Source of the DNA: CBDDIP01 sp965229005
Lineage (GTDB): Bacteria; Actinomycetota; Acidimicrobiia; Acidimicrobiales; Ilumatobacteraceae
DNA length: 64,000 nucleotides
Assembly: GCA_965229005.1 (NCBI GenBank)
Contig: CBDDIP010000002.1
Span: 3,472,001-3,536,000 of the forward strand
Direction of reading: 5' to 3'
The notes under the pieces are model-generated. The model ran no database searches. It saw only the letters and a list, made by a program, of their open reading frames with translations, and was not told the origin of the DNA. Both the position numbers and the translations under genes were made by a program. Positions within the stretch are counted from its first letter, which is position 1, and the number at the start of each line of letters is the position of its first letter. This document shows positions 1 through 8,264 of this stretch, one piece after another.

Positions 1-2
1 TT

Positions 3-509
3 CTGTTCGACCTCGCCCTCGATCTCGACCTGGAGTCCGCGATCGAGCAGGTCCTCGATCGCAACTGGTGCACGATGCCGACGCTCCTCGACACCGGTCG
101 ACGTCTGTTCCACCCGGCTCGACCGGGCTCGACGCGCTTCGCCCGGGTGATCAACAGCCGCTCGGAGTGGCTCAGGCCGGCTGACTCGCATCTGGAGGTC
201 CAGCTGTTCGACGCATTGCGATCTGCCGGCGTCACCGGTCTGACCCGTCAACACCCGATCCCGCTGCCCGGTGGCTGGACGATTCACGCCGACATCGCCG
301 TGCCGTCGTTGAAGTGGGCGATCCCCGTCGATCACATCGAATGGCACGGCGGCCGGGTCGACGCGCAGCGCGACAAGCAGAACGACCGACAGGCGCGATC
401 GCTCGGTTGGGTCGTCGACCGCGTCACCGACGAGGACATCGACGACCGGCTCGCCGCCACCACGGCTGAGCTCCTCGCCGTCTGGCGTCGACTCCGCTCG
501 GCCGCGTGA
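3..509 (+). CDS. DUF559/AbiEi-like protein, 3' part
   Basis: The reading frame enters from the left edge without a start, so only the last 168 residues are seen; the ATG at 75 lies inside the conserved domain and is not the start. The protein is a paralogue of the gene at 25141-26097. Both share an HPARPGS motif, an acidic residue after S-H, and a block with D, then W-[AG]-I-x-V-D, then an R-rich D-R-Q-A stretch. This resembles the Vsr-like PD-(D/E)XK fold of DUF559, which in actinobacteria often follows an AbiEi-type winged helix. The Glu expected before V-D is Pro here (WAIPVD), so nuclease activity is doubtful. Two palindromes follow 11 nt after the stop. The family assignment is by motif only and the function is unknown. 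Confidence 0.75.
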   Translation: MFDLALDLDLESAIEQVLDRNWCTMPTLLDTGRRLFHPARPGSTRFARVINSRSEWLRPADSHLEVQLFDALRSAGVTGLTRQHPIPLPGGWTIHADIAVPSLKWAIPVDHIEWHGGRVDAQRDKQNDRQARSLGWVVDRVTDEDIDDRLAATTAELLAVWRRLRSAA

Positions 510-519
510 GCAGGATCCG

Positions 520-612
520 TTCGTGAGTTTGGGAGCCACCGGTGGCTCTGAGACTCACGAACCCAGTCGCTTCGTGAGTTTGGGAGCCACCGGTGGCACG
601 GAAACTCACGGA
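520..612. repeat. two tandem imperfect palindromes
   Basis: Two copies start at 520 and 571 (period 51 bp). Each has outer arms CGTGAGT/ACTCACG and a central self-complementary core, GAGCCACCGGTGGCTC in the first copy and GCCACCGGTGGC in the second. The whole unit can fold into one long hairpin. They lie between the DUF559/AbiEi-like gene and the promoter of the AAA+ gene. They could act as a terminator, as operators or as mobile repeat units. The other DUF559-like gene of the window is also flanked by palindromes with a 52-53 bp period but a different sequence. Confidence 0.85.
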
Positions 613-643
613 TGGGCGGGCGGGGCGGTGGGGGTCGGGAACG

Positions 644-649
644 TAGAGT
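644..649 (+). promoter_or_regulatory. -10 hexamer, leaderless type
   Basis: TAGAGT lies 7 nt before the ATG at 657, a spacing that puts transcription start at or next to the start codon. No Shine-Dalgarno sequence is seen. This supports the ATG at 657 rather than the upstream in-frame ATG at 612. Confidence 0.6.
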
Positions 650-656
650 CGGCGGG

Positions 657-2048
657 ATGTCTGGGGCGTTGGAGCAGCCGGTGCGGGGGTTCATCGACGC
701 GGTGGCGGGTGACCTCGGGGCGTTGAGCGGGCGACAGGCTGGGGCGCACCTGGCCGACGTGACCGTGGAGGCGGCGAACATCGCCGGCGCGATCATCGCC
801 AGCGACGGCCGGTTCACCGAGGCCGAGCTCGACGGCTACCTCGACGCGGTCGGTCCGCTGCTCGACCCGCCACTGGTCACCTCGGCAACGGCGTTGCGCG
901 ACGCCGGCGTGCTCGAGCGGGCGACCGACTGGCTCGCCCAGCCGAGCGTCCTGTTCGACCTCCTTGCCCGCGCCGACGCCCGCGACGGCGGCACCAGGGC
1001 GCAGCGCTACTACGAGCTCGCGCTTCGCTTGGCCCACGTCACCGCTGCGCTCGACCTCGTGCCCTCCCCTGCCGAGCTCGACGCCATCGACCGTCTGCGC
1101 ACGTCGATGCTCCACCACCTCGACGCGGTCGGAGTCACCCGCCCCGGCCAACCGGCGCCGATCAAGCCCGCCACGCAGGGCCCCGCGGCGGCCCCGGCGC
1201 CCTCCCCCACCCTCGACGCCGCGCCGACGACGCCGGCCGTGCCGCTGGAACAGCTCCTCGCACAACTCGATCGGCTCCTCGGCCTGGCCAACGTCAAGGC
1301 AGAGGTGCGTCGACTCAGCAGCTTGTTGCAAGTGCAACAACTTCGCGCCGAACGCGGACTGCCCGTCATCGAGACCAGCCACCACCTCGTCTTCACCGGC
1401 AACCCCGGCACCGGCAAGACCACGGTCGCCCGGCTCCTGTCGCAGATCTACCGCAGCATCGGCGTCGTCTCCAAGGGTCAACTCGTCGAGACCGATCGCT
1501 CGAAGCTCGTCGCCGGCTACGTCGGCCAGACCGCACTGAAGACCAGCGAGGCATTGAACGCGGCGCTCGGAGGGATGCTGCTGGTCGACGAGGCGTACGC
1601 ACTCGCCCGCGGTGGCGACAACGACTTCGGACGCGAGGCCATCGACACGTTGGTCAAGTTCATGGAGGACCACCGCGAGGACCTCGCCATCGTCGCCGCC
1701 GGCTACCCGGTGGAGATGGCCGAGTTCATCGACGCCAACCCCGGACTGAAGAGCCGCTTCACGCGCACGATCTCCTTCCCCGACTACAGCGACGACGAGC
1801 TGGTAGGCATCTTCCTCCAGCTCGGCGAGACGAACCGCTACTCGTGCAGCGACGAAGCGCTCGCCAGGGTCCGCCACCTGATCAGCATCGAGCCGCGTAC
1901 CCGTGGCTTCGGCAACGCCCGGTTCGTGCGCAACCTGTTCGAGACCGCCGTTGCCCACCAGGCGATGCGCCTCGCTCCGCTCGACGAGCCGTCGGAGGAG
2001 CAGCTGACCACGCTGACCGCCGACGACATCGCCCCGGTCGACGTCTGA
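657..2048 (+). CDS. AAA+ ATPase, CbbX/SpoVK type
   Basis: 463 residues. The C-terminal half is one AAA+ module: Walker A GNPGTGKT (248-255), Walker B MLLVDEA (about 307-313) and an arginine-finger segment GLKSRF, as in the CbbX/SpoVK/EccA family of protein-remodelling ATPases. Residues 1-160 are helical with an AGAIIASDGRFTEAE segment resembling TerB-like domains; an Ala/Pro-rich linker (about 165-195) joins the halves. The start at 657 is preferred because TAGAGT lies 7 nt upstream. Only 22 bp separate it from a membrane coiled-coil gene, followed by murJ and pspA on the same strand, so a role in envelope maintenance or remodelling of an envelope protein is inferred. The substrate is unknown. 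Confidence 0.85.
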   Translation: MSGALEQPVRGFIDAVAGDLGALSGRQAGAHLADVTVEAANIAGAIIASDGRFTEAELDGYLDAVGPLLDPPLVTSATALRDAGVLERATDWLAQPSVLFDLLARADARDGGTRAQRYYELALRLAHVTAALDLVPSPAELDAIDRLRTSMLHHLDAVGVTRPGQPAPIKPATQGPAAAPAPSPTLDAAPTTPAVPLEQLLAQLDRLLGLANVKAEVRRLSSLLQVQQLRAERGLPVIETSHHLVFTGNPGTGKTTVARLLSQIYRSIGVVSKGQLVETDRSKLVAGYVGQTALKTSEALNAALGGMLLVDEAYALARGGDNDFGREAIDTLVKFMEDHREDLAIVAAGYPVEMAEFIDANPGLKSRFTRTISFPDYSDDELVGIFLQLGETNRYSCSDEALARVRHLISIEPRTRGFGNARFVRNLFETAVAHQAMRLAPLDEPSEEQLTTLTADDIAPVDV

Positions 2049-2056
2049 CCCGCGGG

Positions 2057-2062
2057 TACCCT
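2057..2062 (+). promoter_or_regulatory. -10 hexamer, leaderless type
   Basis: TACCCT ends 8 nt before the ATG at 2071 and there is no Shine-Dalgarno sequence, so the gene may have its own leaderless transcript. Confidence 0.5.
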
Positions 2063-2070
2063 GTGCCGCC

Positions 2071-2715
2071 ATGACCGTCGTGCTCGTGGTGCTCGCCATC
2101 GCTGCAGCAGCAGGCGCGGTGGTCGCGTTGACAAAGCGACGCAACGCCCTACCGCGATCCAAGGTCGCCAGCATCGACCCGTTCACCGTCGGCGAGCCGT
2201 GGCGTCGCCACGTGTCCGCCGCGCAGAGCTCGTTGCGTCGGTACCGCGAGATCGTGAAGGCCACGCCGTCGGGCCCGTTGCGCGAGCGGCTGACGATGAT
2301 CGCCACACAGGTGGAGCACGGCGTCGACGAGTGCTGGCAAGTGGCCAAGCGCGGCGACGAGCTCGACGGAGCTCTGCGGCGCCTCGACGCGCCGAGCCTG
2401 CAGAACCAGCTGCAGCGCGCCAACGCCAGCGGCGACACGGCAACGGCCACCTCGCTGCAGGCGCAGATCGACTCGGCCAACCGCATTCGCTCCACTCGCG
2501 ACGACGCCGATCAACAGCTGCGCCACACGACGACGCGACTCGGCGAGCTGCTCGCACAGGCGTCGGAGGTGAGCATCGGCGGGGACACCACCGAGCAGCT
2601 CGGCACGGCCGTCGACGACGTGGTGACGCAGCTGGAGTCGCTGCGTCTTGCCGTGCAGGACGTCAACGCCATCGGTCGCGGCCCGGAGCCCGGCCAAACC
2701 GCTCCGTCGTCGTGA
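2071..2715 (+). CDS. membrane-anchored coiled-coil protein
   Basis: 214 residues of no family I recognise. Residues 2-20 form a single hydrophobic N-terminal segment (VVLVVLAIAAAAGAVVAL) followed by a Lys/Arg patch, so the protein is probably anchored with the rest in the cytoplasm. About residues 45-195 are rich in Gln, Ala, Arg and Glu with heptad-like spacing, suggesting long helices or coiled coil. It sits between a CbbX-like AAA+ ATPase and murJ, and its stop overlaps the murJ GTG start (GTGA), so the two are translationally coupled. It may be a partner of the ATPase or of the PspA-like protein; this is inference from context. Confidence 0.75.
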   Translation: MTVVLVVLAIAAAAGAVVALTKRRNALPRSKVASIDPFTVGEPWRRHVSAAQSSLRRYREIVKATPSGPLRERLTMIATQVEHGVDECWQVAKRGDELDGALRRLDAPSLQNQLQRANASGDTATATSLQAQIDSANRIRSTRDDADQQLRHTTTRLGELLAQASEVSIGGDTTEQLGTAVDDVVTQLESLRLAVQDVNAIGRGPEPGQTAPSS

Positions 2716-4337
2716 CGAGACCGAAGGTGCCGACGTCACCAGCGACGAAGGAGACCGCGGCGCCGAGCCTGCTGCGGTCCAACATCGCCGTTGCCAGCGG
2801 CACGGCGATGTCGCGCCTCACCGGACTGCTGCGCGTCGTCGTCTTCGCGATGGTCATCGGCCGTACGTCGCTGGCCGACGCGTACAACAGCGCCAATCAG
2901 ACCCCCAACGCGATCTACGAGCTGCTCCTCGGCGGTGTGCTCTCCGCGTCGCTCGTCCCGTTGTTCACCCGCCAGGCGGAGGACAAGGACGACGAGGGAA
3001 CCTCGGCGGTCATCACCATCGCTCTGCTCGCCGTCTCGGCGCTGACGCTGATCTCGGTGCTCGCCGCACCGTTCATCTTCCGTGTGTTCGCGGTGAACGT
3101 GGCCGACACCGTCGACGCCGACCTGTACCGCGCCGTCGGCACCTCGCTGGCGCGCATCTTCCTGATCCAGATCCTCTTCTACGGCGTCAGCGCGGTGGTC
3201 AGCTCGCTGCTGAACGCGCACCGCCGCTTCTTTGCTGCGGCATGGGCGCCGGTGCTGTCCAACATCGTGATCATCGCCGGACTGCTCCTCGTGCCGCACG
3301 TCGTCGACGGCGGCAAGCCGGCGCTCGGCGACGTCATCTCCGACAGCGCGCTGCGCTGGACGCTCGGTCTCGGCGCCACCGCCGGCATTGCCGTGATGGC
3401 CATCGCGATGGTGCCCGCGCTGCGTGCCACCGGCGTGAACCTGCGGTGGAACCCGGACATCCACAACCCGTCGGTGAAGCGCCTGACCAAGCTGTCGGTG
3501 TGGACGCTCGGCTACGTGCTGGCCAACCAGGTGGCAGTGATCGTGGTCGCCAACCTCGCCCAACCCGGCAGCGGCCAGGTCGACGCGTACAGCAAGGCAT
3601 ACACGGTGTTCGTGCTCCCCCACGGACTGCTCGCCGTGTCGATCGCCACGACGTTCGAGCCGGAGATGGCGCGCAGCGTGAAGCGACGCCAGAAGGCCGA
3701 GTTCATCGACCGCACGTCGCTCGGCGTGCGACTCGTCGCGCTGCTCGCCGTACCCGCCGGCCTCCTGCTGTTCACGTTGCGCCGACCGATCATCGGCCTG
3801 GCCTTGCAGCACCGCCGCTTCACCGCGCTCGACGCGCTGATCACCAGCCGCGCGCTGGGCGGCTTCGCGCTCGGCCTCGTCGGCTTCTCCGTCTACCTGT
3901 TCACGTTGCGCGCCTTCTACTCGCACGGCGACGCACGCACACCCTTCGTCATCAACATCTTCGAGAACGCCATCAACATCGTGCTCGCCATCGTGCTGGT
4001 CGATCGCTACGGCGTGCTCGGCCTCGGCCTCTCGTTCGCCATCGCCTACCTCGTCGCCTCGGTCTGGGCCCTCAACGTCCTGTCGTACAAGGTGCCCGGG
4101 TTCCACCTGCGCCCGCTGCTGGTGAGCATCGGAAGGATGCTGCTGGCCGGTGCGATCCTCGCCGAGGTGACGTGGGCGGTGGCCCAGGTGATCGGCTCGA
4201 ACAGCGGGCTCGGATCGCTCGCCCGAGTGACCGTCGCCGGCACCGCCGGGGTCGCTGCGTACGTCGGGGTGCTCACCTTGCTGGGCGCGCCCGAGCTGCA
4301 CCAGGTGCGCACCCGACTGCTGTCACGGTTCACCTAG
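2712..4337 (+). CDS. murJ: MurJ lipid II flippase
   Basis: 541 residues with many hydrophobic segments over the whole length, matching the MVF/MOP family member MurJ, which moves lipid-linked peptidoglycan precursor across the inner membrane. Diagnostic parts are the N-terminal S-x-T-G-x-x-R segment (MSRLTGLLRVVV), the Asn/Gln-rich first loop (AYNSANQTPNAIYELLLGG) and the RAFYSHGDARTPF motif. The GTG start at 2712 overlaps the stop of the previous gene by 4 bp; the longer upstream frame is only a shadow of that gene. It lies upstream of pspA, whose likely -10 hexamer overlaps the murJ stop codon. The length is normal for an actinobacterial MurJ without the extra kinase-like C-terminal domain of mycobacteria. 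Confidence 0.92.
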   Translation: MTRPKVPTSPATKETAAPSLLRSNIAVASGTAMSRLTGLLRVVVFAMVIGRTSLADAYNSANQTPNAIYELLLGGVLSASLVPLFTRQAEDKDDEGTSAVITIALLAVSALTLISVLAAPFIFRVFAVNVADTVDADLYRAVGTSLARIFLIQILFYGVSAVVSSLLNAHRRFFAAAWAPVLSNIVIIAGLLLVPHVVDGGKPALGDVISDSALRWTLGLGATAGIAVMAIAMVPALRATGVNLRWNPDIHNPSVKRLTKLSVWTLGYVLANQVAVIVVANLAQPGSGQVDAYSKAYTVFVLPHGLLAVSIATTFEPEMARSVKRRQKAEFIDRTSLGVRLVALLAVPAGLLLFTLRRPIIGLALQHRRFTALDALITSRALGGFALGLVGFSVYLFTLRAFYSHGDARTPFVINIFENAINIVLAIVLVDRYGVLGLGLSFAIAYLVASVWALNVLSYKVPGFHLRPLLVSIGRMLLAGAILAEVTWAVAQVIGSNSGLGSLARVTVAGTAGVAAYVGVLTLLGAPELHQVRTRLLSRFT

Positions 4338-4340
4338 AGT
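4335..4340 (+). promoter_or_regulatory. -10 hexamer, leaderless type
   Basis: TAGAGT ends 7 nt before the ATG at 4348. Its first three bases are the murJ stop codon, so a promoter for the PspA gene is embedded in the end of murJ. Confidence 0.55.
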
Positions 4341-4347
4341 CGCGACC

Positions 4348-5130
4348 ATGTTCAAAGTGTTCAAGAAGTGGTGGAAGTACATCGGCGCGAAGTTCGGACG
4401 TGATTTCGAGCAGCGAGCCGACCCCGCGGTCCAGCTGGAGCAGGCGCTCACCGAAGCGCAGGAGCAGCACCGCCGCCTGAAGGATCAGGCCGCCAACGTC
4501 ATCGCCAACCAGAAGACCGCCGAACTTCGTCTCAACGCGAAGATGACCGAGCTGGAGAAGCTCAACGCCAACGCCCGCCAGGCGCTGATCATGGCGTCCG
4601 ATGCGCAGAAGGCCGGCGACGCGACGAAGGCAACGCAGTACAACAGCGCTGCCGAGACCATCGCCAACCAGCTCATCCAGGTCGAGACCGATGTCGCCGG
4701 GCTGAAGGCCATGGTCCTCGACGCCACGCAGGCGTCGGATCAGGCCAAGGCCGCCGTGCAGCAGAACAGCCGCCTGCTCCAGCAGAAGCTGGCCGAGAAG
4801 AGCCGTCTCCTGTCGCAGCTCGACCAGGCCAAGATGCAAGAGCAGATGAACTCGGCGATGTCGCAGCTCAGCGAGACCGTCGGCGACGACGTTCCCACGC
4901 TGAACGAAGTGCAGCAGAAGATCGAGGCGCGCTACGCCAAGGCGAAGGCGCACAGCGAGCTCAACGACACCTCGGTCGAGTCGCGCGTCCTGGAGATCGA
5001 GCAGGCCACGTCCAACGTCGCCGCACAGAGCCGGCTCAGCGAACTGCGCGCGGAGCTCGGCCTCGACGGCGCTGCCGCCGCCACGCCCGCCGCTCAGCCG
5101 GCCGTCGAGCCGGGCACACCGGCGAGCTAG
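4348..5130 (+). CDS. pspA: PspA/IM30 family protein
   Basis: 260 residues with the PspA/IM30 (ESCRT-III-like) organisation: a short amphipathic N-terminus with aromatic and Lys residues (MFKVFKKWWKYIG), the early segment ADPAVQLEQALTEAQEQHRRL, then almost continuous coiled coil to about residue 235 and a short Ala/Pro-rich tail. Such proteins polymerise on the inner membrane face and protect it under envelope stress. The usual partners PspB and PspC are not here; instead an AAA+ ATPase, a membrane coiled-coil protein and murJ precede it. In proteobacteria PspA inhibits the AAA+ protein PspF, but the ATPase here is CbbX-like, not a sigma-54 activator. The start has TAGAGT 7 nt upstream. Confidence 0.88.
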   Translation: MFKVFKKWWKYIGAKFGRDFEQRADPAVQLEQALTEAQEQHRRLKDQAANVIANQKTAELRLNAKMTELEKLNANARQALIMASDAQKAGDATKATQYNSAAETIANQLIQVETDVAGLKAMVLDATQASDQAKAAVQQNSRLLQQKLAEKSRLLSQLDQAKMQEQMNSAMSQLSETVGDDVPTLNEVQQKIEARYAKAKAHSELNDTSVESRVLEIEQATSNVAAQSRLSELRAELGLDGAAAATPAAQPAVEPGTPAS

Positions 5131-5147
5131 CTACACCGTCAGGCCCA

Positions 5148-5165
5148 GATCAGCACGCTCTGATC
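5148..5165. terminator. small hairpin between convergent genes
   Basis: GATCAG (5148-5153) and CTGATC (5160-5165) pair around a 6-nt loop in the 43-bp gap between the converging PspA gene and proB. There is no T run, so function as a terminator is uncertain. Confidence 0.3.
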
Positions 5166-5173
5166 CGCACGGG

Positions 5174-6259
5174 TCAGATCAGAACGACGAGGTCGTCCCG
5201 ATGGATGACCTCGTGGGCGACATCACTGGGCAGGTCGGACGTCCGCCTGCCGATGATGCCGCGCAGCACCGATGACTCGCTGAGCACCATGCCGCGAGCG
5301 ATCGCCATGCCGGTTGCGTCGCGCACCTCGACGACATCGCCCTCGTCGAACGCACCGTGCACAGCGGTGACGCCGGCAGGCAGCAGCGAACGGCCGAGGT
5401 CGAGCAGCGCGCGCCGGGCGCCGTCGTCGACGACGATCACGCCGTCGACCTGTCGTGCGAATCCGATCCACAGCTTGCGCGCCGGCAGCCGTTTGCCCTT
5501 CGGCTGGAACGTCGTGCCGACCTCATCGCCGCGCACGGCGCCGACGAGGACGTCCGGGTGCGTTGCCTTGGCGATCACGGCGCGCACACCCGACCACGAT
5601 GCCATCCGTGCCGCGGACAACTTCGACGCCATGCCGCCACTCCCCCGGCTCGACCCGGTGCTCCCCGCGACCACCGTCGCCAGCGTGTCCTCGACGATCA
5701 CCTCGCGCACGAGCTGCGCGTCGGCGTTCGTCCGCGGATCGGACGTGTACAGCCCCGGTGTGTCGGTGAGCAGCACGAGCAGATCGGCAGACACGTTGTG
5801 GGCGACGAGTGCGGCGATGCGGTCGTTGTCGCCGTAGCGGATCTCGTCGCTCGCAATCGCATCGTTCTCGTTGACGATCGGCACGCAACCGAGCTCGAGC
5901 AAGCGTGTGAGCGTCTGTCGAGCGTGCAGGTACTGACGACGATCGATGAAGTCGTGGGGCACCAGCAGCACCTGTGCGGCAACCACACCCAGGTCGCCGA
6001 GCGCGCTGTTGTAGTGCTCCATCAACCTGCTCTGCCCGACCGCAGCCAACGCCTGCAGCGTCGGCATGTCGGTGGGGCGCGCTGGCATGCCGAGCGCCGC
6101 GACGCCGGCAGACACCGCGCCGGAGCTGACGAGGATGACCTCGTGACCGAGATCGCGAAGGGCCGACATCTGCAGCGCGAGGGAGCGGACGACGCCCTCG
6201 TCGATCACGCCGAGCTCGGAGGTGATCGACGAGGTGCCGATCTTCGCGACGACGCGCAC
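5174..6259 (-). CDS. proB: glutamate 5-kinase
   Basis: 361 residues. It phosphorylates glutamate in the first step of proline synthesis. The N-terminal amino-acid kinase domain (about 1-250) shows the phosphate-binding KIGTSS, the SSGAVSAG loop, NENDA and RYGDNDRIAALVA; a C-terminal PUA domain (about 265-361) completes the usual two-domain enzyme. The GTG start at 6259 is 3 nt after the obg stop, so the two genes form one operon, a common pairing in bacteria. proA is not in the window. It ends convergently to the PspA gene. Confidence 0.95.
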   Translation of the reverse strand: MRVVAKIGTSSITSELGVIDEGVVRSLALQMSALRDLGHEVILVSSGAVSAGVAALGMPARPTDMPTLQALAAVGQSRLMEHYNSALGDLGVVAAQVLLVPHDFIDRRQYLHARQTLTRLLELGCVPIVNENDAIASDEIRYGDNDRIAALVAHNVSADLLVLLTDTPGLYTSDPRTNADAQLVREVIVEDTLATVVAGSTGSSRGSGGMASKLSAARMASWSGVRAVIAKATHPDVLVGAVRGDEVGTTFQPKGKRLPARKLWIGFARQVDGVIVVDDGARRALLDLGRSLLPAGVTAVHGAFDEGDVVEVRDATGMAIARGMVLSESSVLRGIIGRRTSDLPSDVAHEVIHRDDLVVLI

Positions 6260-6262
6260 CGC

Positions 6263-7501
6263 TCAGACCTCCTGTGCGTACTCGAAGCTGAAGCCGGCGA
6301 TCCACACGACGTCGCCGTCCATGGCTCCGGCGCGAGCGAGCATCCGCTGAACGCCCAGCCGCTTCAGTTGGTGGTCGATGTACGACAGGGCTTCCGGGGT
6401 GGTGATGTCGTTGAGCGCGACGACCCGCTCGACCTGACGACCGACGAGGCGGAACTCGTGCTCGCCCATGCGCTCGACGCGACCGCCTTCGGGCTCCGGC
6501 CGGAGGATGACGATGCCCTCGTTGGCGGGCTGCTCGTTGCGAGCCACGTGCACCAGCGCGGCCATCTTGCCGACGAGCTCGCGCACGCCCTGGTTGGTCG
6601 CAGCGGACAACCGCTCGCCGTCCCACGGCTGATCGGCGATGTCGCTCTTCGTGCCGATGACGATGCGCGGGCGATCGAGCAGCTCCGGCCGATACTGACC
6701 GAGCTCGTGCAACAGCACGCGTTCCTGCTCCTCGGGTGAGGTGCCCTCGACGGAGGCCAGGTCGAGCATGATGCACATGACCCGAGCACGCTCGATGTGC
6801 CGCAGGAACTGATGGCCGAGGCCACGCCCCTCGCTGGCGCCCTCGATCAACCCGGGGATGTCGGCAACGACGAACTCGGTGTGCGCGTCGATCTTCACCA
6901 CACCGAGGTTCGGCTCGAGCGTGGTGAACGGGTAGTTGGCGATCTTCGGTTTGGCCGCGCTGATGACGCTGATCAACGTGCTCTTGCCGACGTTCGGAAA
7001 GCCGACCAGAGCGACGTCGGCCATCAGCTTCAGCTCCAGCTTGAGCCAGCGCTCCTCGCCGTGCTCACCCTGCTCGGCGAACGTGGGGGCGCGTCGCTTG
7101 TTCGACCAGAACTTGGCGTTGCCACGACCACCTCGGCCACCGCCGGCCGCCAGCCACCGATCGCCGTGGTTGGCCAGATCGGCGAGCATCTCGCCGGTGT
7201 ACATGTCGGAGAAGACGGTGCCCTCGGGCACGTGCACCTCGAGGCTCTCGCCGCGCCGACCGTGTTGATCCTTGCCCTTGCCGTGCACGCCGTCGCCGGC
7301 TCGCCGGTGCGGGTGATCGCGGAAGGCGAGCAGCGAGGCGACGTTGCGGTCGGCCACCATCCAGACGTCACCGCCCTTGCCACCGTCACCGCCGTTCGGT
7401 CCACCGAACGCGACCGGGCCCTCACGACGGAACGACACGCAGCCGGCACCGCCATCGCCGCCGTGCACGTTCAGTTGGGCTTCGTCGACGAATCCGCTCA
7501 T
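6263..7501 (-). CDS. obg: Obg family GTPase
   Basis: 412 residues. It is a ribosome-assembly and stress GTPase acting on the large subunit. The Gly-rich Obg fold covers about 1-158 (GGDGGAGCVSFRRE, GGRGGRGNAKF), the G domain about 159-330 with G1 GFPNVGKST, switch I TTLEPNLG, G3 DIPGLIEGASEGRGLGHQFLRH (starting DIPG) and G4 TKSD, and an OCT-type C-terminal domain follows. Length and domain order are normal. Elsewhere rplU-rpmA-obg is usually contiguous; here rpmA is 4.9 kb upstream on the same strand, separated by four other genes. It is the first gene of an obg-proB operon. A possible -10 TAGCCT lies 11 nt before the ATG. Confidence 0.95.
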   Translation of the reverse strand: MSGFVDEAQLNVHGGDGGAGCVSFRREGPVAFGGPNGGDGGKGGDVWMVADRNVASLLAFRDHPHRRAGDGVHGKGKDQHGRRGESLEVHVPEGTVFSDMYTGEMLADLANHGDRWLAAGGGRGGRGNAKFWSNKRRAPTFAEQGEHGEERWLKLELKLMADVALVGFPNVGKSTLISVISAAKPKIANYPFTTLEPNLGVVKIDAHTEFVVADIPGLIEGASEGRGLGHQFLRHIERARVMCIMLDLASVEGTSPEEQERVLLHELGQYRPELLDRPRIVIGTKSDIADQPWDGERLSAATNQGVRELVGKMAALVHVARNEQPANEGIVILRPEPEGGRVERMGEHEFRLVGRQVERVVALNDITTPEALSYIDHQLKRLGVQRMLARAGAMDGDVVWIAGFSFEYAQEV

Positions 7502-7534
7502 GGGACTGTCAGAGGCTATCTGGGCAGCGCCCGC

Positions 7535-8212
7535 CTACCTGCTGGTTCGCGCCGGCGCCGACGCCGGACGGTTCCGGCCCCAGCGTGATCCGGCGGTGGG
7601 CACGAGCTCGACGACGTGTGCCTCGCCGTCCCCGAGCGCCTCGATCTCGGGTGCCAGGACCACCGGCCCGTCGAAGCACAGCACCAGCACCTCGGCGTCG
7701 CGAACGGGCAACGCCGGGAACCCGTTGGGAGCATGCAGCGACATGTACGCGCCGACAGCGTTCGGCGTCTCGTCGAAGCTCTGGACGACCACGCTCCGTG
7801 CCGCCGAGGCGAGCGGTCCGGGCAGCGGGACCACCGCGATGCCGACCCGTCCGGACTTGATCGGCAGGTCGTTGCCCAACGCGGTGCGTGCGGCGAGCGG
7901 TTGCAGCAGCAGCACGTCGGTCCAGTCGACCATCGTCGCGTTGGCGACGTCGCGCTGGGCCGCCCACACCGGTCCGCCGTAGAACGCCTCGAGCGCGGCG
8001 GTGCGCTGGTCCATCGACGCGAAGCCGCGCATCCAGACGAACGCATCGGGTGCATCGACGTCGGAGAACTGTCCGACGATGCGCATCCCGACGTCCTCCT
8101 GTCCGGTGACGAACCACTCGTCGAACACGTCGATCAGCACGTCGCGCTGGCCAGGGTGCAGGGTGTAACGACGCAGTTCGAGGACATCGGTGCTGGACGG
8201 AGCTTCGGTCAC
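7535..8212 (-). CDS. NIPSNAP family protein
   Basis: 225 residues if it starts at the GTG at 8212. The early segment LELRRYTLHPGQRDVLIDVF and the following F-V-W-M-R-G-F and FYGGPVW blocks are typical of NIPSNAP/dimeric alpha-beta barrel proteins, small ligand-binding or poorly characterised enzymes. A longer upstream frame exists but its N-terminal part lies antisense-compositionally inside the next gene and has no conserved features. The neighbour upstream on the same strand is the UDP-glucose dehydrogenase-like gene (52 bp away), so they may be cotranscribed. The biochemical role is unknown. Confidence 0.75.
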   Translation of the reverse strand: MTEAPSSTDVLELRRYTLHPGQRDVLIDVFDEWFVTGQEDVGMRIVGQFSDVDAPDAFVWMRGFASMDQRTAALEAFYGGPVWAAQRDVANATMVDWTDVLLLQPLAARTALGNDLPIKSGRVGIAVVPLPGPLASAARSVVVQSFDETPNAVGAYMSLHAPNGFPALPVRDAEVLVLCFDGPVVLAPEIEALGDGEAHVVELVPTAGSRWGRNRPASAPARTSR

Positions 8213-8264
8213 AGGTCCACCATCGGCGCGACCCCGGACAAGAACTGTCCGGATCAGCAACAGG

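Noticed and set aside
424..726. Short open frames with repeated ATGGSQTHE-type peptides
   Set aside because: They are translations of the palindromes at 520-612, not a protein repeat.
606..4301. Long minus-strand open frames opposite the AAA+, coiled-coil and murJ genes
   Set aside because: They are antisense shadows of high-GC genes with Arg/Glu/His-rich composition and no domains.
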